DNA of 64,000 nt from Acanthochlamys bracteata (lineage: Eukaryota; Streptophyta; Magnoliopsida; Pandanales; Velloziaceae). A model generated the notes under the pieces. It worked only from the letters and a program-made list of their open reading frames with translations, made no database searches and was not told where the DNA came from. The stretch lies in assembly GCA_019914995.1 (NCBI GenBank), contig CM034137.1, forward strand, positions 124,001 to 188,000, in the 5' to 3' direction. Every line of letters begins with the position of its first letter. Positions within the stretch are counted from its first letter, which is position 1. This document shows positions 24,941-36,405 of the stretch, one piece after another. The position numbers and the translations under genes are program-made.

Positions 24941-27900
24941 TTACTAGCAGGGGACTGCCTGGGTGTTTGTGGAAATGCTTCATAACCGAGCTGGTTTGCA
25001 AATTGTTTAATCTTTGATATTTAGTTAGTCACCAGTTGTTTGAAGAGAACAGGTCCTTCCTGCATCAGATTTGTCGGACATGTTCTTGTAGGTGTTCATG
25101 GAAATTCCTGTTTAGATTTTGGTCTGCTTCTTTAGCTTGGTGTTAGAGGAGGAACGATCTTTTTCTTTTCTATGCAACAGTGCCTACTTTTACTTTGTTC
25201 TAACTAACCATTGTTCCATTAGTCCCACAAAGAAGTAGTGGCCAATCTCGTGAATAAATCCATTCTTTCATGAATGAGCTTTTATTCCTTGTAATGTGTA
25301 TCCTGGATTAATTTGGAGGTTGACTTAGTGGCGAAGGAGCTTTTAATTGTAACTACATCCAAAGACGGATATTTGTGAAGTTTAGGTCTAGCAAAGAAAA
25401 TAAGTTTTATACATATGCTGGAAACAGTTTAAGATTTGAATTTCTGTTACTGATATCATATCTAGCTATTCATTTTATGCCAAGGCCTTTGAGAAAGTAA
25501 GTTCTTCTTCTGAGCTTGTACAAGCGTCGAACAGACATAAACCCCTCTTGGGTTCTTTTCTCAAAATTTACCAGTTCATGTTTCTGCAAAAGACAGGATG
25601 TAGGGGATCTGTACTGGAAGGGCAATGTTGTAGAGGGACGATGGGGATCAAGACGCCGGAAAGCTCTTTTTAATATTAACTTATATATGCAAGTTTGTCA
25701 TTGTTCGCGGATTAAAATGCATGTTTTGACTCATAAATGGGTGTGTGGAAATAAACCTTTTACAAATAGAACATGTTATTGCAAATCACAGGTATGTTTA
25801 AATTACCATTAATTCCCAACTAGTTAGATTATGGTAGCTTCAAGTCATGCTTGATGTACATAATTGTTCCTTATCAAGAATGATGGTGTACAATGATATA
25901 CTTTCTAAGTAGTACTGTCTCGGTGACGCTTAAGAAACTGAGTGGTTCATGTTGAATATGAGATTGCTCTATCGAATATGTCAAGGAGACCCACTCACTT
26001 TACCTTATAAGGATGTATGGCATTGTTTGTAAGTGTTGTGAGTGCTGGCAAGGTTAAGAAGAACAGTGGACAACTAGTGAATGGTTTTACATGGTTGATG
26101 TTAAATTTTCCAAGTTGACCATCTACAATTTACTTGAGTGATAAAATATAAGTGAAAGGTTTGATCAAGTTGAAAATCTTCAATTTACTAAGTGATAAAT
26201 AAATGTCAGACTCGCAACATGTGATAATATGTAAGTTACTTAGAAAATGTAGAAGCCACCCATAACCATCTCCTTTTTCAACGCCATCCTTATTAAATGG
26301 TGGGTGCAATGAGTTATTCAGGGTAACACGGCAACTATTGCCATTCAATGATGCCCATGCTATTATACAATTACATATTTTAAGCACATGATTTCTAATC
26401 TTTGGGTTAGTCCACAGTAGCCTATTTCTATTGATGTTTGGCCAAGCACGAGTTTGTCAAAAGTCCTCCAAAATTTGCTGCTTAGCTTTCTCTGAAAATT
26501 CCATCGATGTGGACCCTTGTAAGAAGTTTCTCCTTGCTGCTTTGCCTACATTCTTGTCTCCACCTTTGTCCATTGTAGCCCATGATAAATGCCCATAGCA
26601 AAAACAATATCTTAGTGCAACATAGCGCCATAATATTTGGGAGTTGGTTGTTAAAGAGGAGTACCACAAGGTATGCCACGTTAACTGTGCTATAAATTTT
26701 TTTGAGGCGGTCTCGATGCCATCTTTCATTTCTTTCTTCTTTCATTGAGCAGTTCGAAGTCATATAACGATGCCATTCATGTTGTAAGCTGTTATTTACT
26801 GGCTGTACTACTGCAGTGTTCTAAGATGCTTGATTTTGCATTATTATTTTTTTAAATATTGTGTTGGGTTTCTGAATGAGGTTCACCACCAAGGTTCTTG
26901 AATCTTGGTCTTTTGAAGGTGAATAAGTAATCCTTAGAAGATTGGCACACTGTGTTATTAGAATGTAATGTCATATGGTGTTGTTGCATATATAAATGAT
27001 ATGTTTGGAAAGGTGAACCAGCTTTATTGTGGAGATGAAAGGTATCAGTTATTTGGTTGTTTACTCCAGAAGAAAGTTTTCGTCTATCTACTTGAGATGA
27101 TGCAGATGTGCAAAGGCACCTTATCAGAGTACACTATCCTGGGGAGCCATAAAGGTAATGCAGAAAAGCTAATAACTTGCATTGCTAGAATTGTTTCTAA
27201 GAATTGATTGGTTAGCTGTAGTGCTGTTTTATTGTTCCTGCCTTCTAGAAAAATTTTGGGCATGAATAACGTGAGCCATCTCTCCCTTTGGGAAGTTCCA
27301 CACCTATATCCAACCCACTTGGTTATGTATTCCAAGAGAAATACCACTTTGAAAACTATTCTTTTACTTTCCATGAGCACGCTTGTAAAGCCTGTTTAAG
27401 CCTTCAAGTTTCAACGGGTTAGGCTTGACTTTTATCGTTTTTATCGAAGTTATTCCAAAATTTGTCAAAAACAAGCAGCTAAGTTTAAATATCCGGTGTT
27501 TATATGTAATTTTTGGCAACTGTCTCGAGCAAAGGCATGTTTTAATTGGCCTGAACTCGGTTTCTAACATGTGAGTTCGGTGAAGATGTTGATTAAAATG
27601 AGTTCATTCAGTTCAGAGTAATTAAAATATAAAAAGTGATGGCAAATTTATAATTTAACTGTAAAAAGTAATTTTGGGATTATTAAAATTATATAATAAA
27701 ATTAAAGGTATTTTTTAATTGCTTTAACATCGAAGTTTAATTTTATATTTTTAAGTTTTAATTCTGGCAATTTATTTTAATTGAATTTTTTTAATCAAAT
27801 TTATTTATATAAAATTTTATTTGTATGTGATTGAAATGCATTCTAAATATGATTCTCCGCAGATGCAGGTAACTCCAGGCTACGTGAATTCTTTTATTAT

Positions 27901-29151
27901 ATATAAAGATCAGACGAGGAATATAAGTCGCTGTAGCCGGCGCCAAATCCTACAATAATAATGTGAAAACGTGGAAAAGGTGCAATCGCTCACGAGGACA
28001 ACATGACCAAAGTTGTACTACTGAAATTAATCTAGGAAAGAAAACAGTTTTGGTGTGTTGATTTTTGGTTGATCTCTGTCTGACATTGGCATTTAATTAT
28101 GATACTTGTATTATAAGATTAAATAAATAATTTCTACGTTTAATGTTGATTAGAATCATCAATTATGTTCAGAATTTTGGCATACTTTATGGGGCCTTTC
28201 ACATGGTCATGGGGAGCTTTTTTCTTAAAATTGAAGTTTGTGTTTCTCATGTGTTTCAACCGCTAGCTCGAAACAGCTACGAGAAAAAGAAAGTAACAGG
28301 TCTAGTGTTGTACTTTTCGATTTTTGCGGGAAATTTGTACTTCCATTTCTTTTAGCAAATCTGTGGAAGTGGCTTCAAAATCTCAAATCATCAAGGGGCA
28401 GAGCAGATGCATGAACCATGAAGATTCTCTTGAGGATCAAAATATGACGACATCCTCCTAGGTAGAAAGGTCTCGATGCTCCTTCGATGGCAACTGAAGT
28501 CTGTCTGGTGAATTATTTTCGCATAGCATCATGAATTTCAAGAGTGAGAGCATCTGATTAACCATTTCCAACTACAGTTAAAGCATATTTTGACTGTTTT
28601 CAAAACTTTACTTCTATTTTCTTTTCTCAGTAACTTCTTATAATATTTTTTTTAAAATAAAAAATAAAAAATATATAAATTAATTAATATTATAAATTAT
28701 ATATATATATATATATAATAATTGTTTTAAAATAAACAAATAAAATTTTTACTTATTTTAAGCACTCTTAAATATCTCCAAAGTAGTACCACAAGAAAAC
28801 CAACCAAAACAAAGCCATAGCGAACGAGTTCCGAAAGAAAAACTCTCCTATAGTTCTAATATTAGCCAGGAAACAATCATAATCCGTATTAGCATTACCA
28901 TACAATTGTAACTTTTGTATTACACCATAATGTTTCCAGATGGTCTCACTCTCACATCAATGAAATGAAGCAGAATTACATGTTCCTTTACATACAGAAA
29001 CGAACACCAGCAAAATTTACCCACTTCATTCCATGTGAAAAAGACTACATCAAGCAATCTATCTAATGCTCCTATAGATCAATCAATGATCAAATCCTAC
29101 TAACATGTAATAACTTCACTCAGAATGTTCTGTCTAACATATGTAATCTTA
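24941..29151. other. Gene-poor 4.2 kb region
   Basis: No gene model can be supported. Several 60-100 codon frames occur on both strands (for example around 25516-25812 and 26457-26763), but none shows a motif, good splice signals or coding composition. The stretch 26000-26800 is less AT-rich and could be an old transposon or pseudogene remnant that I cannot assign. Positions 27620-27850 and 28640-28780 are AT-rich, and 28697-28717 is a TA dinucleotide run. The right end (28960-29151) is the 3' flank of the JAZ gene. Confidence 0.45.
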
Positions 29152-30336
29152 TCAGTTGGTCTCAGATGTCATGGTTTGGGATGATATATGAGGTCCCAGG
29201 CCGAGCCATGTCCCACTATCATCTCCCTCCTTCTTGAATGTAATAGCCGGAGCCTGGTACGGTGATCTGGTGCTGACCCTGAAATTTAGGTGAATGAAAC
29301 CATTCAGTATACCTTGTTTGTGAATTATCGTAACTTTGAAGCTCTAATGCATGTTTTCTAAATCAATCTTTTGTTTAGTGTTCCGAAATTCGACTTTGAA
29401 TTGTTATCACTAGATCAAATTGATAGTAGAAACAACTACTTTAAGTAAAGAATAAAATACCGGTCTTTTCTCTTCTCAAGGAATCGGTGAAGGGAAGCTC
29501 TCCTAGCCATGGGCATATCTGTTATTGAACAAGAACATTCATCAGCAAACAATCAAAATATTCTCTATCTATAAGTTTAGAAAGTTTCGAAAGCTATAGA
29601 CAGATCAATTCACCTGTGACTTGGATTGTCCTGATCCTCTGCTGCTGAGCTGGAGCCACGGCGGCAGCAGAAGGAGAGGGCTTGCTGGCAGTGGTGGACT
29701 GCTGCAGCCCATTGTTCTGTGCCTTGCTGGCATATTGCATCAGGTCGCAAGCCTTCTCTGCAGGAAAATTGTCGAACACCAAAACCTTACCGCCATAGAA
29801 TATTGTCAACTTCGCCTTCTCCGGCTCTCTGCAATCCGAAATTTCCCAAAGCAGCATTAAATTCAAGTTCCTTTAAGCCAAAAGTTTTCAGAATCCGAAG
29901 TTATAAAAAGTTCTTGCTGTGCTTTTGATTTGAGAACAAACCTTGCATCGGCAGCGGCGGTGGAGCCAGTGTTGTTGAAGCCGGCGCGCTGAGGGAAGAG
30001 TTCGATTTCTCTGTTTTTTCTGGATTCTTCTTCGTTCTCTTTGGAAACATCAGCGCCGGGCAACAGCGGCATCGTCGTCGGCTGCATCGGTCGGTATTGC
30101 TCGACCGATTTCCCTAATTAAAAAGAAAAATCCCCAAAATTGTCCAAATCAGATCCAGATCAACTACTACTAATACTAGTAACCTAAGAAAAACTGATAG
30201 AAAAGACCGACTGACCTGGAATGGATGAGAAGGGTTTATTCTCCTTGAGGTACTGGCTCAAGAGATTGAAAGAAACAGAGAAAGTGGAGGATTTCTTCTC
30301 TGTAGCCGGCGGCGGTAGAGTTACCTTCCCCTCCAT
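29152..30336 (-). CDS. JAZ: JAZ (TIFY) repressor of jasmonate signalling
   Basis: Nuclear repressor that binds MYC transcription factors and is degraded through the COI1-jasmonate receptor. Five exons on the minus strand: 30336-30216, 30113-29942, 29828-29614, 29518-29461 and 29278-29152, giving 230 aa. The N-terminus has the SQYLKEN segment seen in JAZ1/2-type proteins (cryptic MYC-interaction region). The ZIM domain carries TIFYGG at 106-111, followed by KVLVFDNFPAEKA. The Jas motif at 170-190 reads DMPMARRASLHRFLEKRKDR then V, with the degron intact, and continues to SPYQ. The C-terminus contains TWLGLG. The Jas motif is split by an intron after KRKDR, the position where intron retention makes stabilised JAZ isoforms in other plants. 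The numbered paralogue cannot be decided here. Confidence 0.95.
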
Positions 30337-31662
30337 TGACTGCTTCCTCGCTTGCTTGTGATTCAATCAAAGCTTTGTCGTCGGTCGGTTGGGATGAAAA
30401 CTTTTGTTTCGTGGAGAATTTGTCGAGTCGAAGAATTGAATATAAAGAAAAGAGAATGAGAAAAGAAAGGGAGCTTTTAAGCACGTGAAACTCGCGCGTG
30501 AAGAGAGGGTTCACGCAGGCCAAGTGTTTTCTAAACCGGTTTCCATAATATAAAATTTTTAATATTTTTAAATATTTAATTAGTTAATAATACGGCGAGA
30601 CATTAGAAAACAAAAAAAAAACGAGTTGGCCGACAAGGTGCTCCTACCGAACCTCGAGTTACGTTATTGCAAAACAAAGCCTCTACTATGTTTATTTTAA
30701 TACATCGAGCAAAGACTCGCGAGATTGGACTTTGAAGGGCTGATAGTGCAAATTTTAGAAGTAAAAATAGAAGAGCACGACTCTTGTTTGTGTTATAAAG
30801 ACTTGTTATGATCATTGTTTGTTAATTAAAGAAAGACAATCCGCGTAGGTTGAGTCAATGTGGGGGCCACAAAAATAAAAATAAAAATTTATCGTCAATG
30901 TTTGGTGGAGTCCCAAGTCCCATAAAAAATTTCCAAGCATCGTCGCGGTGCATTTCATGAGACCAGAAGGAATGGAAAAAAAAAAAAGGGAGACGACTTG
31001 ACTGTGTTAATAAAATAAAATATTTTTAAATAAATAATATTTTTTAATTTTTTTAATTTTTATTAATATAAAAATTATATATGTATATATAATTTATGAT
31101 ATATTTTTTTTATATTCAATAAAATTTTAAAAAATCATAAAATTACTTTCGTGGCAAGTAATGTCAAACATGTTCTTAAAAATATTTCTAAAATACTTTA
31201 TCTTTATTTAATTTTTGAAAATTATTTTATAATCTTTAAAAATTAATAAATTTAAAATTTTGTTCTTTGAATTCTACCATGAACCGCGTTGTACCTAAGA
31301 AAAATCATCAGTATCTTTGAATTATTATTGCTCGCATTTGCCGCTACCATAATCATCATCATCAAAGCCTCTTAGAATTTGATGCAAACTTTTTTTGGAC
31401 TTCAAATTTTCAAACAAACATGTAACACCCACCTTTCATGTCGTTCAACGTTTCCTACTTCTGGTTGCTGCAAATTGTTCAACGTTTTCTACTCGTAAAA
31501 TTGTAATACCCTGTGTGCATTCCTCCAAAGTTGGTACGAGGTTTTTTTCATAAACAGTCCAAAACGCACTTACTTGATATATATACACGATCAACGACGA
31601 CATAGGAGAAAAGAGAAAAATATTGCCAGTTGAGTTCCTGAAAGAGAGATCGATGAACTTCA
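30337..31662. other. JAZ promoter and downstream AT-rich region
   Basis: The first 250 bases are the leader and promoter of JAZ, with a G-box at 30482-30487. Positions 31010-31260 are AT-rich and resemble a MITE interior. A GTTTGACATTACTT-like right end is visible in reverse complement near 31155-31175, but no clear left end. The remainder is the 3' flank of the polygalacturonase-like gene. Confidence 0.45.
30482..30487. promoter_or_regulatory. G-box (CACGTG) upstream of JAZ
   Basis: A perfect palindromic CACGTG lies 146 bases upstream of the JAZ start codon. MYC2-type bHLH factors bind this motif, and JAZ genes are known MYC2 targets. The role here is inferred from position. Confidence 0.5.
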
Positions 31663-34600
31663 TCACAAACTGTAATCTATATCTGAAATATTAGCCGACG
31701 CTGAGCGCTTCACCAGCCGCCGTTGCTCATCATAAACGTCGAGATTATCACATGGGGCCGGAAACATTTTTCCTATCGCACGTCCCTCCACAAAGGAGCA
31801 CTGAAATATGTGCCTCTTCTTCGAACTAATCCCCACTACTAAATCCTCAAAGCTTATTCCCCTCACTGGAATATCGTCGCTTCCGTGAATCCTCACGGGG
31901 ACTCGAACGTTCTGTCCACGAACACCGACAAAGCTGATGTTCTCAATAGTTGGCACGGCTTTGCGATCAAAGTTATTGTCTGGATGCTCATTGTAATCAG
32001 TCTTCACTACGATACCAACACGGACATCATTGAATGTGAGGTTACGGTAGGAGATATTGCGAATATATCCCCCCCTGCCGGGAGCAGTTTTGATCCTGAC
32101 AGCACGTTTCGTATCCCAGAAGTACAGGTTCTCCATGGTGACGTTTGCAACACCCCCCGACATCTCGCTGCCTATGGATACTCCAGCGCTGCACAAAAGA
32201 TGGTCACTGATTTAGGCATCTAACAGGATTTACTCAATTCAAATCATTGATTGAATAAGAGTATTTAAGAATTCATTTAGATACATGTACATGAAGAACA
32301 GATGGTAAATTGCAGAAAACAGTACGTGAGCATTGATGGAGATATATTTAGACATCATATAGACCAATTTAACAGCAGTGGACATGCACGAACTATATGC
32401 TGTAGATGCTATTATTTCCAGAGTTATTTATAGAAAATATTTACATATTTACAAAGATCCGGGCATTGTAGAAGGAAATCTAGTAGGAAAAGGACTGTTG
32501 GATATCTTACCTCACCACAGACCTAAGAGTTAGATTACGGAGTAAAATGTTTGTAGAGGGTCGGCCATAAGCAATTCCAAACTGATCCCATCCACTCTTT
32601 ATTGCCACTGCATCATCCCCTACGCATATGTAAGAGTTCTCTATAACCACATCCTCACAGGAATCTGTAACAGTCAAGAGCACACAAACTGCATTAGCTC
32701 CAGTTAATCTGAAAATATTCACTAAAATTAGCCACAAAGACCTAAAGCTGCAAGATGCATCCCTTTATCATCCAAATCTAATTTTGATTTGGACAACACC
32801 AGATAACATTCTTAAACTAAACCACTTCAAAGTATCAAATAACAATTCTAAACTATGTTTAACGGAAATGAAATATGTATACGACTTTCTTCCTTATTTT
32901 AAAATCTCTAAACACATAAGGTCTAAACAATGCAACGTATACAAATTTAAACCAGAAGATGGTCAGTATGATGCATAATTGCGGGCATTTACGCAAGCAT
33001 AATTACCTGGGTCTATGCCGTCTGTATTAGGAGCTCCTCTAACAGGGGCCAAAATTGCAACATTCGAAACAGTTATGTTTTTGCTGTCGAAGATGTGGAG
33101 AGTCCAGAAAGGAGAATTCCGCAGAGTCACATTGGAAACTATTATATTTCTCGACCACATCAGCTGAACTAATGGTCCTCTGGTGTTATTGAGAGCCTTC
33201 TGTAAATGTTTTATCCACCAGTGGTGACCCTGACCATCAATTGTGCCATTATTCCCTGCAAAGTGATGGTAGACAAAATTTTATCTTAGACTTTTTGTGG
33301 TATACAAGTTTGCCAGACATCACATTCCCGGTTCTGTTTGATCTAACAACTAACTAGCAAAATGACATCGTGGCCAAGTGCAAGAAGTTTCAGTCTATCT
33401 ACATTCTGGAGGATACTTATTAGCAATAAAAAGGAACATTATCAATACAGGTCGGCTGTTTCTTTATAGAACTTCTAACATTTATGAGGAAGAAAAAAAA
33501 GTGGAACCATGTGGTGTCACTACATATATGAGGAAGAAAATAAAGTGGAACCATGTGGTGTCACTAGAACTTATCTTTCACTTCAAACTTTGGCATGCAA
33601 GAAGATCCAGCAACCAGAGATCCATTTAAGGCAAAATTTTATACTAACCTGTTATCACAACATCCTTTAAATGTTGGCCATGGATCAGACTTCCATATCG
33701 AGGACCTTTATGTTCCCTCCCGTAACCATATGATGGCAACGGAGGCATCAATGGCCAGTAGCTCTCGTCCTGAACCCAATTAAGATGTTCGATTCAATAC
33801 ATATAAGATTCAAACTTAGTACTACACATATTTCAAAGAAGGATAAAGCAAAACCTTGATGATGCACTGCATATAGATACTGCTAAACTATCCTAAAAGT
33901 TCCCTATAAGTTACGATCGTTCCGAAATATCTGTTGTTCCTAGCTTGATGCCTTCTAACATGTTTTACTTTCTGCATATTCCATATCAAATGACCCACTC
34001 CCAATCCAATTCTAAAACTAATATATACATCCCCAAAAAGGAAATGCATATGCATAACATGTTCACTTCCCTGCTAAACTATATACAAACAAAGCTAATA
34101 AACTTCTGTTGATGATATCTCTTCACTGCTTCTGATGCTTCTTTTAAATGTTTTCCTTTTATAACCGAAATTGTTTTCTGAGAGGACCCAAAAAAAGGGG
34201 ACATTTGGAAGACATTTCCAATTAAAAGCAAATTTGTCAAACAAGGAAAGAAATTTTGGAAGACTGTGGTTCTGTGCTACCTCAATGCCGAGAATAACGG
34301 CTCCGGAGTCCAGAAATAGCGTCATATGACTGGTGAGATTAAACGGCGCCGTCAGCCACTTTCCCTCCGGCACATTCAACCTTCCACCACCATTCCTCGC
34401 GATCGCCGCCACAGCCTTTTCAAACGCTGCTGTCTCCAACGTAACACCATCCCCAATTCCCCCGAAATCCCTCAAATCAAACACCTTTGTCGCCGTTGCA
34501 GTCGACGGTGACGACTTCGGTGGTCCATCCGTCACATAAGCAGCCGACGGTGACCAGGAAAGCGTTACTAACTCGTCAATGGAACCACCGCCTCGCCAGA

Positions 34601-34691
34601 ACACAAGAGCAATCAATCCGGCGAACCAGATCAAGGCGAAGAAAGCACACGTGGCGATCGATCGTGGTGGTATATCGGCTGCCGATGCCAT
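31663..34691 (-). CDS. Polygalacturonase-like protein (GH28), membrane-anchored type
   Basis: Pectin-lyase-fold protein of glycoside hydrolase family 28, probably acting on pectin in the cell wall. Five exons on the minus strand: 34691-34281, 33769-33649, 33255-33007, 32664-32511 and 32188-31663, giving 486 aa. One hydrophobic segment near the N-terminus (about 13-33, CAFFALIWFAGLIALVFW) acts as signal anchor or signal peptide. The fold starts at VFDLRDFGGIGDG. Motif I is NTDG (254-257), motif II is VGDD (Asp 277 and 278) and motif IV is RIK (343-345). Motif III, normally GHG with a supporting His, reads SAGVSIGSE, so the His is absent. This substitution is, to my knowledge, common in the group annotated as probable polygalacturonase. 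Activity is therefore uncertain. The second intron contains a 44-bp tandem duplication. Confidence 0.92.
33483..33569. repeat. 44-bp tandem duplication in a GH28 intron
   Basis: Two adjacent copies start at 33483 and 33527. Each contains TATGAGGAAGAAAA and then GTGGAACCATGTGGTGTCAC. They differ by only a few bases, so the duplication is recent. Confidence 0.8.
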
Positions 34692-35563
34692 GAAACGAAG
34701 CGAAGGAAAATGGGAGAAGAAGAAAAGGTAGTTGGGTGATGGTGTTGAAGCATTAGCATCTGCTTCTTTGATTGATTGAGGAAGGGTTTAATAACAACAA
34801 CAACAACTGGTGACGAAGAAGGAGGAGTTGGAGTAGAAGCAGCAGTGTGGAGTAGTTTTGAAGCAAAGAGATTGAACGAGATCAGCAACAAGCAGGGAGA
34901 GCGATTTTATTGTTTTGTCTGTTTGTTGATGCGTCAAAGTCAAATGTTTTTCCAATTGCCATTGACAAATATATATATTTTTTCTTTAAAAAAAAAATTT
35001 ACCTGCTCTCTATTTCTTCTTTTCTAACTAATAAATATTAATTAGTCCCAAAAAATCAATCAAAGGATTGGGTAAACCAAATACACATGAAACAATGCTC
35101 AAAATTGTTACTGATAAAATGTAACGGGTAATAGAATGATGCCTTGTAAGTTCAAACTAATTCTAATTATAAAATATTAAATTTGATTAGAAGGGTGTGC
35201 TTTGTGTAGGAATGACTCAATAGTGATTGTATTATGAGTTCTGATTGATTGAGTTTAGTTGGGAGAGCGACAGGTTCTAGTTGGATGGTTTGCATCAAAC
35301 TGAAAATTGACTTCTTGAAAATGTATTCAAATCAGTCTTATCATTGTTTGGTTGCAGACTCTCTATCAAAACTATTTCAAGGAGGATATTATCTATTATA
35401 ATAATGTTATTCAGGTTGATTGATTTTATTTACAAATATTTGATTTGGGCTACAAATCAGGCCTACTTGTTGTGGCCCAGCAAGTAAACTCCTAAAACAA
35501 CCACGGCAGAGCTTGGTGGTTTCCCTGAAGAAAACTTCTCTTTGTTCGACGCCGGAGAACGGC

Positions 35564-35594
35564 AATACGCCAGGTACATCAAGCCTGGCGTATT
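35564..35594. other. Perfect 11-bp inverted repeat (hairpin)
   Basis: The arms AATACGCCAGG (35564-35574) and CCTGGCGTATT (35584-35594) are exact reverse complements around a 9-base loop. The arms are GC-rich compared with the surroundings. It lies just upstream of the light-harvesting relic. No terminator or element end is evident. Confidence 0.7.
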
Positions 35595-35638
35595 ACTTAC
35601 TGAATCGGAGTTTTACGAACAGAGGCAACCCTACACCT

Positions 35639-35775
35639 GACGTACTGTACCCAGGAGGGTCTGATTTGACAGTTCATGCGGAGCCGGGGATGGTTTTGAG
35701 AGCAAAAGAGATCAAGAATGGAAGGCTAGCTATATATTTATTAGCTGATCCTGACCGCAACAACATCTTCTCAAT
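35639..35775 (+). pseudogene. Probable light-harvesting chlorophyll a/b protein relic
   Basis: The plus-strand reading contains DVLYPGGSD, then KEIKNGRLA, then LLADPDRNNIF. In LHCII (Lhcb1/2) proteins the same order is seen: LYPGGSFDPLG, KEIKNGRLAMF and HLADPVNNNAW. The central KEIKNGRLA helix motif is highly characteristic. The spacing is shortened: about a dozen residues between the first two blocks are altered, and the segment between NGRLA and LADP is almost entirely missing. No transit peptide or first helix is recognisable upstream. This fits a decayed, internally deleted copy. Confidence 0.45.
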
Positions 35776-36317
35776 AATTAATCAAACATCTTCAAACACT
35801 TTTACCTAAAGACTTCTGCTATTCAAATCATCTTCAAACACTGTTTCAGATCAAGCATTCTAATCTCAATGATCTGAAACAGTTCCTATTTGGCTATCAC
35901 CAAAGCATACAATCATTTAAGATCGGGCTGATTGGGCCGTTCTTGGGCCATCACAAAAGTTTATCCAGATTCTTTTAGGCTTTTTCTTTGGTTAGTTTGA
36001 CCATAAGTGGGCGGTTGACAAGGTGGAGGTTAAAATCTCTTATTATTGTCCATCGGTTTCTCCCTTCCATCTCTCTCAGCCCTCCGTCTCTCCAATGCAG
36101 AAAGGAAAACTCTTCCGAACAACAGAACAAAACAAAACAAAATCAATAACATTCCAATAAAAGAAAAACGGAGAGAGAAAGAAAAGAGGGAGAGAGAGAT
36201 TCGCAACATAACTCGGCGGAGAGAAAACATTCCAGGAGGAGGAAACAACAACGATTAATAGGTTATACTGTTGCATACGATCATGATGTAATCGTTGTCG
36301 TTGTTGTTGTAAACATT

Positions 36318-36341
36318 GAGAGAGAGAGAGAGAGAGAGAGA
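36318..36341. repeat. GA microsatellite in the kinase leader
   Basis: About twelve GA/AG units lie 65 bases upstream of the LRR kinase start codon, probably within the 5' untranslated region. Confidence 0.8.
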
Positions 36342-36405
36342 AAAGAGGACAAGCTGCTGATCTCACCTCTTTCTTGTTTCCGGGCAGCGGCCGAACCGTC
36401 GATAA

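Larger units (their letters stand above)
34692..36405. other. Divergent region between GH28 gene and LRR kinase
   Basis: It contains the GH28 leader with a CAA repeat (about 34793-34806), a hairpin at 35564-35594, a probable light-harvesting protein relic at 35639-35775 and TGGGCC motifs near 35935-35950. It ends with a purine-rich leader of the kinase including a GA run. No intact gene is supported between 34692 and 36405. Confidence 0.5.

Noticed and set aside
35240-35280. A tRNA D-arm-like sequence (TTAGTTGGGAGAGCG)
   Set aside because: No anticodon arm, T-arm or acceptor stem fits around it, so it is chance or a tiny fragment.
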